The notes under the pieces: model-generated
Told to the model about the DNA's origin: nothing
Databases searched by the model: none
Seen by the model: the letters and a program-made list of their open reading frames with translations, nothing else
Translations under genes and position numbers: made by a program
Source: Thiobacillus denitrificans ATCC 25259
GTDB lineage: Bacteria; Pseudomonadota; Gammaproteobacteria; Burkholderiales; Thiobacillaceae
Reading direction: 5' to 3'
Assembly: GCF_000012745.1 (NCBI RefSeq)
Contig: NC_007404.1
Location: 2,480,001-2,544,000, forward strand
Length of the DNA: 64,000 nucleotides
Shown here: one piece after another, positions 27,344-38,253 of the stretch
Numbering within the stretch: position 1 is the first letter of the stretch
Layout: every line of letters starts with the position of its first letter

Positions 27344-28791
27344 AGCAGGATGATGTCGTACTGCTCCTGCGGATAGGTCGTCTCGACCTGCAGCGACACC
27401 GGTTTGCCGATGAAGTCGATGAGCTGGGCGAGGCTGCCCGATTCCTCGTCGAGGAACAGGTCGATCACGCTTTGTGCCGCGAGGATGCGGTATTCACGCG
27501 CGTCGAACTGGCGAGCCTCGCGCAGGATCTCGCGCAGCACGTCGTAGCACACGGTCTGCGCGGTCTTGATTTCGCCGCGACCGGCGCAGGTCGGACAGGG
27601 CTCGCAGAGCACGTGCGCGAGCGATTCGCGGGTCCGCTTCCGCGTCATCTCGACGAGGCCGAGCGTGGAAAATCCGCTCACGGTCGTGCGGGTCGGATCG
27701 CGCGTGAGTGCTTTCTTCAACTCGGTCAGCACCGCATCCTGATGCTCGACGTTGTCCATGTCGATGAAGTCGATGATGATGATGCCGCCGAGGTTTCGCA
27801 ACCGCAATTGGCGCGCGATCGCCTGCGCGGCCTCGAGGTTGGTCTTGAAGATCGTGTCGTCGAAGTTGCGCGCGCCGACGAAGCCGCCGGTATTGACGTC
27901 GACCGTCGTCAGTGCCTCGGTCTGGTCGATGATGAGATAGCCGCCCGACTTGAGGTCGACGCGGCGCCCGAGCGCCTTGGCGATTTCGTCCTCGATCGCG
28001 TGCAGGTCGAACAGCGGCCGGTCGGCGCCGTAGTGCTGCAGCTTGTCGAGCACGGCATGGGTGTAGTTCTGCGCGAACTCGGCCATGCGCTGGTAGGTTT
28101 CGCGCGAGTCGATCAGGATGCGCGTCGTGTCGCGGTTGACGAAGTCGCGCAGTACGCGCAGCGACAGGTCGAGGTCCTGATAGAGCAGGCACGGCACGAC
28201 GCAATTGCCGCGCGACTGGATGCTGCTCCACAGGCGTCTGAGGTAGTCGATGTCGGCGAGCATCTCGGCGTCCTCGGCGGTCTCGGCCATCGTGCGGACG
28301 ATGAATCCGCCGGTCGCGTCCTGCGGAATCAGCTGGTGCAGCTTCTGGCGCAACTGTTCGCGCTCTTCCTCGCCTTCGATCTTCTGCGAGATGCCGATAT
28401 GGGTTTCCTGCGGCAGGTAGACGAGGTAGCGCCCTGCGAAGCTGATCTGCGTCGACAGCCGCGCACCCTTGGTGCCGATCGGGTCCTTGATCACCTGCAC
28501 CATCAGGTTCTGGCCTTCGTGCAGGATCTGCTCGATCGGGCGTTCCGTCTCGCCGTTGTGGCGCTCCTCCCAGATGTCGGCGACGTGCAGGAAGGCCGCG
28601 CGTTCGAGCCCGATGTCGATGAAGGCCGACTGCATCCCGGGCAGCACACGCACGACGCGCCCCATGTAGATGTTGCTCACGAGTCCGCGGCATTTGGCGC
28701 GCTCGATGTGCAGCTCCTGGACCGCGCCGAGGTGGAGCACGGCGACGCGCGTTTCCTGCGGCGTGACGTTGACGAGGATTTCTTCGCTCAT
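27340..28791 (-). CDS. rng: Ribonuclease G
   Basis: A 483 aa endoribonuclease for 16S rRNA maturation and mRNA decay. N-terminal S1-like segment (GLVSNIYMGRVVRVLPGMQSAF split over residues 35-57), the catalytic aspartates in TTVDVNTGGFVG and IIIIDFIDMD, and the zinc-link CPTCAGRG near residue 405 are all present. It lacks the long C-terminal scaffold of RNase E. Its stop lies within the last unit of the heptamer repeat. It follows maf with a 16-base gap. Confidence 0.95.
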   Translation of the reverse strand: MSEEILVNVTPQETRVAVLHLGAVQELHIERAKCRGLVSNIYMGRVVRVLPGMQSAFIDIGLERAAFLHVADIWEERHNGETERPIEQILHEGQNLMVQVIKDPIGTKGARLSTQISFAGRYLVYLPQETHIGISQKIEGEEEREQLRQKLHQLIPQDATGGFIVRTMAETAEDAEMLADIDYLRRLWSSIQSRGNCVVPCLLYQDLDLSLRVLRDFVNRDTTRILIDSRETYQRMAEFAQNYTHAVLDKLQHYGADRPLFDLHAIEDEIAKALGRRVDLKSGGYLIIDQTEALTTVDVNTGGFVGARNFDDTIFKTNLEAAQAIARQLRLRNLGGIIIIDFIDMDNVEHQDAVLTELKKALTRDPTRTTVSGFSTLGLVEMTRKRTRESLAHVLCEPCPTCAGRGEIKTAQTVCYDVLREILREARQFDAREYRILAAQSVIDLFLDEESGSLAQLIDFIGKPVSLQVETTYPQEQYDIILL

Positions 28792-28807
28792 GGTGCAGCG
28801 GCGGCGC

Positions 28808-29419
28808 TCAGACGGCGAGACCGAATTCCCTCAGTAAGGCGGCAGTCTCGTATAACGGCAGACCCATGACGCCGCTGTAGCTGCCCTCGAGATATTCGAC
28901 GAACGCCCCCGCCCGCCCCTGGATGCCGTAGGCGCCGGCCTTGCCAAGATACTCACCGGTTTCGAGGTAGCGCGCGATGAGCGCGTCGTCGAGCGCGCCG
29001 AATTTGACCCGGCTCGATGACAGCCGCACGTCGACCCGCGACTCGTGCTGCACCGCCACCGCCGTGTGCACCCGATGCTCGCTGCGCGAGAGCCGTGCCA
29101 GCATGGCCTTTGCGGCCGCGCGGTCGGCGGGTTTGCCGAGAATGTCGCCGTCGAGTTCGACGACCGTGTCGGCGCCGAGCACGGGAAAGCGCAACAGCCG
29201 CCGCAGGTCGACCGCACGCCAGCCGCAGGCCGCTTTCTCGGTCGCCATGCGCCGGGCGAAGTCGGGCGCGGCCTCACCGGCGTGCGCCACCTCGAGCACG
29301 TCCATCCGCCCGGAAACGGCACGCAGGGGCAGCACGTCGTAGGCGATGCCGATCTGTTTCAGAAGTTCGCGGCGTCGCGGCGATTGCGAAGCCAGGTAGA
29401 TGCGTTTGTCGACCAGCAT
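28808..29419 (-). CDS. maf: Maf family nucleotide pyrophosphatase
   Basis: A 203 aa Maf/YhdE/YceF-type NTP pyrophosphatase that removes non-canonical nucleotides or takes part in division control. Signatures are [16 protein letters not shown] at the N-terminus, [11 protein letters not shown] and [20 protein letters not shown]. The start at 29419 gives the usual [15 protein letters not shown] beginning. It lies between rlmH and rng in the conserved cluster. Confidence 0.93.
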
Positions 29420-29436
29420 TTTTTCGTTATTCCCCC

Positions 29437-29907
29437 TCAATCCCGATGGTAGGGATGCCCCTTGATGATGCATGCGGCACGGTACAGCTGCTCGGCGAGG
29501 ATCACGCGCGCGAGCGCATGCGGCAGTGTAAGCCGCGACAGGCCGAAGAGCTTGCCGGCGCCGGCCTTGACGCTGTCGTCGAGCCCGTCGGCACCGCCGA
29601 TCACGAACGCGGGCGTGAGCCCCTCGCCCATCCAGTTCTCGAGCCAGCCCGCGAGCTCGCGCGTCGTCGCCTGCGTGCCGCGTTCGTCGAGCACGACGCG
29701 CACCGCGCCGGGCGTAATAGCGGCGAGGATGCGCGCCGCCTCGAGCTGGCGGGCCCGCGCGCCGTCCGCGCCCGCCACCCGATGCCCCGGCTTGATCTCG
29801 GTCAACGCGAGCTGCAGATCGCCCGGCATGCGCCGCACATAGTCCGCATACCCCGCGTTGATCCAGTCCGGCATCTTGTGCCCGACTGCGATGAGCTGCA
29901 GCTTCAT
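29437..29907 (-). CDS. rlmH: 23S rRNA pseudouridine-1915 N3-methyltransferase
   Basis: A 156 aa SPOUT methyltransferase, close to the standard 155 aa. [14 protein letters not shown] starts the fold; [15 protein letters not shown] and [14 protein letters not shown] form the knotted SAM site; the C-terminal [18 protein letters not shown] contains the conserved YRA...HPYH end. It follows rsfS with a five-base gap and overlaps no neighbour. Confidence 0.96.
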
Positions 29908-29912
29908 GCGGC

Positions 29913-30266
29913 CTAGCGTGTCGCCTTGCGTACGCGCGCCGCTTCGCCGGCCCCCCACAGTTCTTCGAGATTGTAATGCGCGCGCACGGCCGGCAGCATG
30001 ACGTGGACGATCACTTCGCCGAGGTCGAGCAGGACCCAGTCGCCGCTTTCCTCGCCTTCCATGCCGCCGACGTGCTCCCCGGCCTCCTTCACTTTTTCGC
30101 GTACGTTGTCGGCGAGTGCGCGCGTCTGCCGGTTGGAGTCGCCGCTCGCGATCACCATGCGCTCGAACAGCGAGGTGAGCTTGCTCGTGTCGAGCACCGC
30201 GATGTCGCGCGCCTTGATGTCTTCGAGCGCGGCGACGACGAGTCGGGTCTTGTCTTCAATGTTCAT
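29913..30266 (-). CDS. rsfS: Ribosomal silencing factor RsfS
   Basis: A 117 aa protein that binds L14 and blocks subunit joining in starvation. [19 protein letters not shown] and [15 protein letters not shown] are family signatures. Its start overlaps the nadD stop by four bases, the common nadD-rsfS coupling. Confidence 0.95.
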
Positions 30267-30904
30267 GGCTGTATATAGAGTCGATGTTCGTGAATGTAGT
30301 CGAGCACAGCGTCGGGCAGCAGATAACGTGCGCTCTCGTGGCGGGCCAGCGCGGTCCGGATCGCGGTCGCCGAAATGCCGAGCGGCGTCATGGCCTGCAT
30401 GCGCACGGAGCCGGCGGGCGCGTCGCGCGTTTCGTGATTCCGGCGCTGGGCAATTTCCTGTTGTAGTTCAGACGACGGCTCGCCGGTCTGCGCCCCCCCA
30501 TTCGGCCGGGTCGCGACCGCGAGATGCGCGAGCTCGAACAGCCGCCGCCATTCGTGCCAGGTCGGCAGGCTGAGGAAGGCGTCGCCCCCCAACAGCAGCC
30601 AGACGGGAACCTCGGTTCCGAGTTCCGCGCGCAGGGAAGTCAGGGTGTCGACGGTATAGCTCGGGCCCGGCGCGGCGACCTCGCGGCCGTCGACGGTAAA
30701 GCGCGGGTTGCCCTGCACGGCGCGGCGCGCCATTTCGAGCCGGTGCGTTGCCGGCGTACGCGGCGTACCGCGGTGCGGGGGCTGCCCCGCCGGGATGAAC
30801 AGCACGCGTGCGAGGCCGAGCGCCTCGGCCATTTCCTCGGCCAGCCGCAGATGGCCGAAATGAATCGGATCGAAGGTACCGCCGAAGACGCCGACAGCGT
30901 GCAT
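30263..30904 (-). CDS. nadD: Nicotinate-nucleotide adenylyltransferase
   Basis: A 213 aa enzyme joining nicotinate mononucleotide and ATP in NAD synthesis. The nucleotidyltransferase motif GGTFDPIHFGHLRLAEEM is near the N-terminus and the second motif ISATAIRTAL near residue 185. The ATG at 30904 gives MHAVGVFGGTFDP; two bases separate it from the proA stop. Confidence 0.96.
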   Translation of the reverse strand: MHAVGVFGGTFDPIHFGHLRLAEEMAEALGLARVLFIPAGQPPHRGTPRTPATHRLEMARRAVQGNPRFTVDGREVAAPGPSYTVDTLTSLRAELGTEVPVWLLLGGDAFLSLPTWHEWRRLFELAHLAVATRPNGGAQTGEPSSELQQEIAQRRNHETRDAPAGSVRMQAMTPLGISATAIRTALARHESARYLLPDAVLDYIHEHRLYIQP

Positions 30905-30906
30905 CG

Positions 30907-32187
30907 CTAGGCGCGCACGTGGCCATCCCCCAGCACGACCCATTTCTGGCTCGTAAGCCCCTCGAGGCCGACCGGCCCGCGAGCGTGGATCTTGTCGGTG
31001 GATATGCCGATCTCAGCGCCGAGTCCGTACTCGAAACCGTCGGCAAAGCGCGTCGATGCATTGACGACGACACTGGCCGAATCGACCTCGCGCAGGAAGC
31101 GGCGCGCGCGGCCGTAGTCTTCGGTGACGATCGCGTCGGTGTGCTGGGAGCCGTGGGTGTTGATATGGATCATCGCGGCGTCGAGGTCGTCGACGACCTT
31201 GACCGCGATGATTGGCCCCAGGTATTCCTCGTACCAGTCCGACTCGACGGCCGGCCTGAGCTTGTCGGCCGGGACGCCCGCCGCCTGCAGGATCGCCAGC
31301 GACTCGGGACAGCCGCGCATCTCGACGCCCTTGCCGGCCAGCATTGCGCCGATCTGCGGCAGCGCTGCGGCCGCAACCGCGCGCGCGACGAGCAGTGACT
31401 CGGTCGTGTTGCAGGTGCCGTAGCGCTGGGTCTTGGCGTTCTCGACGATCTTCACGGCTTTGGCGAGGTCCGCGCGGTCGTCCACGTAGACATGGCAGTT
31501 GCCGTGCAGATGCTTGATCACCGGCACGCGCGCCTCGCCGGTGATGCGCTCGATCAGACCCTTGCCGCCGCGCGGCACGATGACGTCGACGTAGTCCTTC
31601 ATCGTGATGAGTTCGCCGACCGCGGCGCGGTCGGTCGTTTCGACGACTTGCACCACGGCGGCCGGCAGGCCGGCAGCCTCGAGGCCTTCGCGCACACAGG
31701 CCGCGACGGCCTGGTTGCAGCGCAGCGCCTCGGAACCGCCGCGCAGGATCGCCGCGTTGCCGGACTTCAGGCACAGCGCGGCCGCATCGGCGGTCACGTT
31801 GGGGCGGGCTTCGTAGATGATGCCGATGACGCCGAGCGGCACCCGCATCTTGCCGACCTGGATGCCCGACGGGCGGAATTTGAGGCCATCGATCTCGCCG
31901 ACCGGATCAGGCAGCGCCGCGATCTGTTCGAGGCCCTCGGCCATGCCGGCGACCGTCTTCTCGCTCAGTTGCAGGCGGTCGAGCAGCGCGGCGTCGTAAC
32001 CCGCGGCGCGGGCGTGTTCCATATCCTGTGCGTTGGCGGCCAGGAGCCTGGCGGCGTCGCGCCGGATCGCCGCGGCCATCGTGAGCAAGGCGCGGTTCTT
32101 CTGCTCGGTGTCGGCGCGCGCGATCGCGCGCGAGGCCTCGCGCGCCTGCCTGCCGAGGGTCTGCATGTAGCTTTTCACGTCCATCAT
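30907..32187 (-). CDS. proA: Gamma-glutamyl phosphate reductase
   Basis: A 426 aa NADPH-dependent enzyme making glutamate semialdehyde for proline synthesis. The catalytic cysteine is in [12 protein letters not shown] near residue 260, and the nucleotide-binding region around [15 protein letters not shown] is clear. Its start overlaps the holA stop by four bases. proB is not in the window; in this group it often lies elsewhere with obg. Confidence 0.95.
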
Positions 32188-33214
32188 CGTGTCCTGTTTT
32201 CGCGGCGTTCACCGCCGGCAAGTGTCATCGCAGCGCGCAGCAGGCTGTCCCACGGATCGCCTATGCGGTCCAGGCCTTTCGCCTGGCGGTCGACCCCTGC
32301 GAGCGCGCCCAGCGCGGCCTCGATCTGCGTCATGCTCAGGCGTTTGAGTGCGCGCTCGATCTGCGGAGCGCGCTGCTTGTCGCGTCCCCACAGCGTCCGC
32401 ATCAGCGCGGGCAGGCTTTCGCCGTTCGACTGGGCCAATTTTAGCCTGAGCAGCAACTGCACCGCCGACGCCACCTGCCACAGGATGGCCGGCACGGCCT
32501 CGCCGCTGTCCTGAAGATCCTTCGCCACCTGCGCGAAGCGCGCGGCGTCGCCGGCGTACAGCGCATCCTGCAGCGCGTCCGCCTCGAGGCGACTGACGTC
32601 GACCACGGCATGCTCGACATCGGCAAGCGTCACGGCGCCGGGCGGCAACAGCAGGGCGAGCTTGTCGATCTCCTGCTGCGCGGCCAGGAGATTTCCCTCG
32701 ACCTGGTCGGCGAGGAATTCGAGCGCCGCGCGTTCGGCGTGCAATCCCTGGCGGGCGAGCCGGCGGTCGATCCACGCCGGCAATTGCGCGCGCTCGACCG
32801 GGCGCGCCTCGACGACGACGGCGCTTTTGGCCAGCGCGGTGAACCAGCGGCTTTGCTGGGTTTTCCTGTCGAGCCCGGGCAGGCTGACGAGCGTCAGCGT
32901 GTCGGCCGGCAGCTTCGCCGCGTAGGCCTCGAGCGCCTTGGCGCCGTCGACGCCGGGCTTGCCCGAGGGAATGCGGATTTCGGTGAGCCGACGTTCGGCG
33001 AACAGCGAAAGATTGTCGGCGCCGGCGAAAATGCCCTGCCAGTTGTAGCGCCCCTGCGCGGTGTGGACCGTGCGCTCGCTATAGCCGGCCGCTCGCGCGG
33101 CAGCGCGGATCGCGTCGCCCGCTTCCTGCGCCGCCAGCGGCTCGTCGCCGACCAGCACGTAGAGCGGGGCGAGGCCGCGCGCAAGCTGCTCCGGCAGACG
33201 GTCGCTCGTGACGT

Positions 33215-33218
<4 letters not shown>
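32184..33218 (-). CDS. holA: DNA polymerase III subunit delta
   Basis: A 344 aa clamp-loader subunit that opens the beta clamp. [23 protein letters not shown] start ([16 protein letters not shown]), [15 protein letters not shown] and the central [22 protein letters not shown] are typical. It overlaps lptE and proA by four bases on each side. Confidence 0.94.
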
Positions 33219-36294
<3,076 letters not shown>

Positions 36295-36405
36295 TCAAGG
36301 GCGCGATTATACCGTCCGGCCGCGGCGGAACGCGCCCGCAAGCCGCTACGCCGCGCGCTTCGGCCGCGCCGCGACGGCGCTTCTGTCAAACGAGGAGAAA
36401 ACCCG

Positions 36406-36897
36406 ATGAGAACGCCCCTGACGATCGCCCTGCTCGCGCTTCCGCTCGCCCCGCAGGCAGCGCAACCCGACCTCCTGCCGGTTAGGCAGATCAGCCTCGA
36501 ACTCGCGCGCGACCTCGCGTCGGCCGCGGTCGACGCCTGTCGCAAGGACGGCTACAACGTCGCGGCTGTCGTGCTCGACCGCACCGGCGACGTCCAGGTC
36601 GCGCTGCGCGACACGCTCGCGAGCCGCCACACGCTCGAAATCGCGGCCCGCAAGGCCGGCATGAGCATCATGTCGGGCAGCGATTCCGGCGAATTCCGCA
36701 GCGCCCGCGACGACATCCGCCCCGAGCTCAACCATATCGATGGCCTCATCGTCATGGACGGCGCGCTGCCGATCCGCGCCGCCGGCAGCCTCGTCGGCGC
36801 GATCGGCGTCTCGGGCGCGCCCGGCGGTGACAAGGACGCGGCGTGCGCCGCCGCCGCGCTAAAAGCGGCCGAGGAGCGCCTCGAATTCGCGCCCTGA
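36406..36897 (+). CDS. Exported GlcG/HbpS-family heme-binding-like protein
   Basis: A 163 aa protein with a short signal peptide (LTIALLALPLAPQAAQ) and one GlcG/HbpS domain: LARDLASAAVDACRKDGYNV, VVLDRTGDVQVALRDTLAS and GSLVGAIGVSGAPGGDKDAACA. A strong GAGGAG stands about nine bases before the ATG at 36406. Homologues bind heme or are associated with glycolate use, but many have unknown roles. No heme transport genes are adjacent. Confidence 0.85.
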   Translation: MRTPLTIALLALPLAPQAAQPDLLPVRQISLELARDLASAAVDACRKDGYNVAAVVLDRTGDVQVALRDTLASRHTLEIAARKAGMSIMSGSDSGEFRSARDDIRPELNHIDGLIVMDGALPIRAAGSLVGAIGVSGAPGGDKDAACAAAALKAAEERLEFAP

Positions 36898-36925
36898 TCC
36901 CGCCTCGCGGCGCGCCGGCCGCCGA

Positions 36926-36955
36926 GTGACAAGCGCCCCCGGGCGCGGGTAAAAT
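36926..36955 (+). promoter_or_regulatory. Candidate sigma70 promoter of phosphoribulokinase gene
   Basis: GTGACA and TAAAAT, each one base from consensus, are 18 bases apart and end about 46 bases before the start codon at 37002. The gene therefore seems to have its own promoter. Confidence 0.55.
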
Positions 36956-37001
36956 GCGGCGATTTCGCCTCGTTCATACCCATCTCCCAGGGAGTCCCAG
37001 C

Positions 37002-37889
37002 ATGTCCAAGAAGCATCCCGTCATTGCGGTCACGGGTTCGTCCGGCGCCGGCACCACCACGGTCAAGCGCGCGTTCGAACACATTTTCTTCCGCGAGAAA
37101 ATCAACGCTGCCGTGATCGAAGGCGACAGCTTCCACAGCCTTGCGCGCGTCGAGTTCAAGGAGGCCGTGAAGAAGGCCGAAGCCGAAGGCAATTTCTCGT
37201 TCAGCCACTTCGGCCCGCAGGCCAACCATTTCGACAAGCTCGCGGAACTGTTCAAGACCTATGGCGAGACCGGCGGCGGCAAGAAGCGCTACTACATCCA
37301 CAGTGATGAAGAGGCCGACCAGCACAACAAGCGTCTCAACACCAGCCTCAACCCGGGCGAGTTCACGCCCTGGGAAGACGTGCCGCCCGGTTCCGACGTG
37401 CTGTTCTATGAGGGCCTGCATGGCCTGGTCAAGACCGACACGGTCGACGTCGCGCAGCACGTCGACCTCGGCATCGGCGTGGTGCCGATCGTCAACCTCG
37501 AGTGGATCCAGAAGATCCACCGCGACGGCGCCGAGCGCGGCTACTCGGCCGACGTCATCGTCGACACGATCCTGCGCCGCATGCCGGACTACGTGAACTA
37601 CATCACGCCGCAGTTCTCGCGCACCGACATCAACTTCCAGCGCGTGTCGACCGTCGACACGTCCAATCCCTTCATCTCGCGCGACATTCCTACGCCGGAC
37701 GAGAGCTTCATCGTGATCCGCTTCCGCAACCCGCAGGGCGTGGACTTCCCCTACCTGCTGAACATGATCTGCAACTCGTTCATGTCGCGCCGCAACACCA
37801 TCGTGGTGCCCGGCGGCAAGATGGGCTTCGCGATGGAATTGATCCTCGCACCGCTGATCCAGGACATGATCGCGAACAAGAAGAAGTAA
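37002..37889 (+). CDS. prkB: Phosphoribulokinase
   Basis: A 295 aa class I phosphoribulokinase, length typical of proteobacterial forms. The P-loop is TGSSGAGTTTVKRAF, followed by VIEGDSFHSLARVEF with the catalytic-type aspartate and FYEGLHGL. It phosphorylates ribulose 5-phosphate, the step before RuBisCO. No cbb gene, LysR regulator or RuBisCO is nearby, so it may be the PrkB-type stand-alone copy found in heterotrophs such as E. coli, or the Calvin-cycle enzyme placed apart. The sequence here cannot decide. A terminator follows directly. Confidence 0.92.
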   Translation: MSKKHPVIAVTGSSGAGTTTVKRAFEHIFFREKINAAVIEGDSFHSLARVEFKEAVKKAEAEGNFSFSHFGPQANHFDKLAELFKTYGETGGGKKRYYIHSDEEADQHNKRLNTSLNPGEFTPWEDVPPGSDVLFYEGLHGLVKTDTVDVAQHVDLGIGVVPIVNLEWIQKIHRDGAERGYSADVIVDTILRRMPDYVNYITPQFSRTDINFQRVSTVDTSNPFISRDIPTPDESFIVIRFRNPQGVDFPYLLNMICNSFMSRRNTIVVPGGKMGFAMELILAPLIQDMIANKKK

Positions 37890-37909
37890 AGGCCTGTCCC
37901 GGCCAAAGC

Positions 37910-37936
37910 AAAACGGAGCCGCGCGGCTCCGTTTTT
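37910..37936 (+). terminator. Rho-independent terminator after phosphoribulokinase
   Basis: An 11-base stem, AAAACGGAGCC with GGCTCCGTTTT, around a GCGC loop followed by T residues. The A-rich left side could also serve the convergent gene at 37955. Confidence 0.9.
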
Positions 37937-37954
37937 GTTTCTGCCACGGGCAGG

Positions 37955-38206
37955 CTAGGCGACTGCAAACCCGACCAGCGCGATTTCGTCGCCGTCTTTC
38001 ACCGCCGAAGATTTTTCCGCGAACTGCTTGTTGACCGTGACACTGAGCTTCGGATTGCCGAGCAGCATCTTCTTCCACATCTCGCCGCGCCTGGAGAGCA
38101 CGAACAGCAGGCGCTCGACGTCGGTGACGTCGGGCTGCAGTTCGATCTCGTCCGACGCCATGCCGAGCGTGTCGACGAGGTCGCCGAAAAAGAGGATTTT
38201 CACCAT
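37955..38206 (-). CDS. MoaD/ThiS-like beta-grasp protein lacking the Gly-Gly tail
   Basis: An 83 aa protein with MoaD-like features: MVKILFFGDLVDTLG at the start, LFVLSRRG in the middle and VKDGDEIALVGFAVA at the end. True sulfur carriers end in Gly-Gly, which is adenylated and thiocarboxylated; here the end is AVA with no glycine pair. It may be a structural or regulatory relative that does not carry sulfur. No moaE, moeB or thi gene is adjacent. Confidence 0.8.
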   Translation of the reverse strand: MVKILFFGDLVDTLGMASDEIELQPDVTDVERLLFVLSRRGEMWKKMLLGNPKLSVTVNKQFAEKSSAVKDGDEIALVGFAVA

Positions 38207-38217
38207 GGACCGCCCCG

Positions 38218-38223
38218 TATAAT
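38218..38223 (+). promoter_or_regulatory. Candidate -10 box of uvrD
   Basis: A perfect TATAAT lies about 30 bases before the uvrD ATG at 38254. A poorly matching TTTTCA is 15 bases upstream. It sits just inside the start region of the MoaD/ThiS-like gene on the other strand. Confidence 0.45.
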
Positions 38224-38253
38224 TCGTAGTCGTTCGGCTGATTCTACCTCCGT

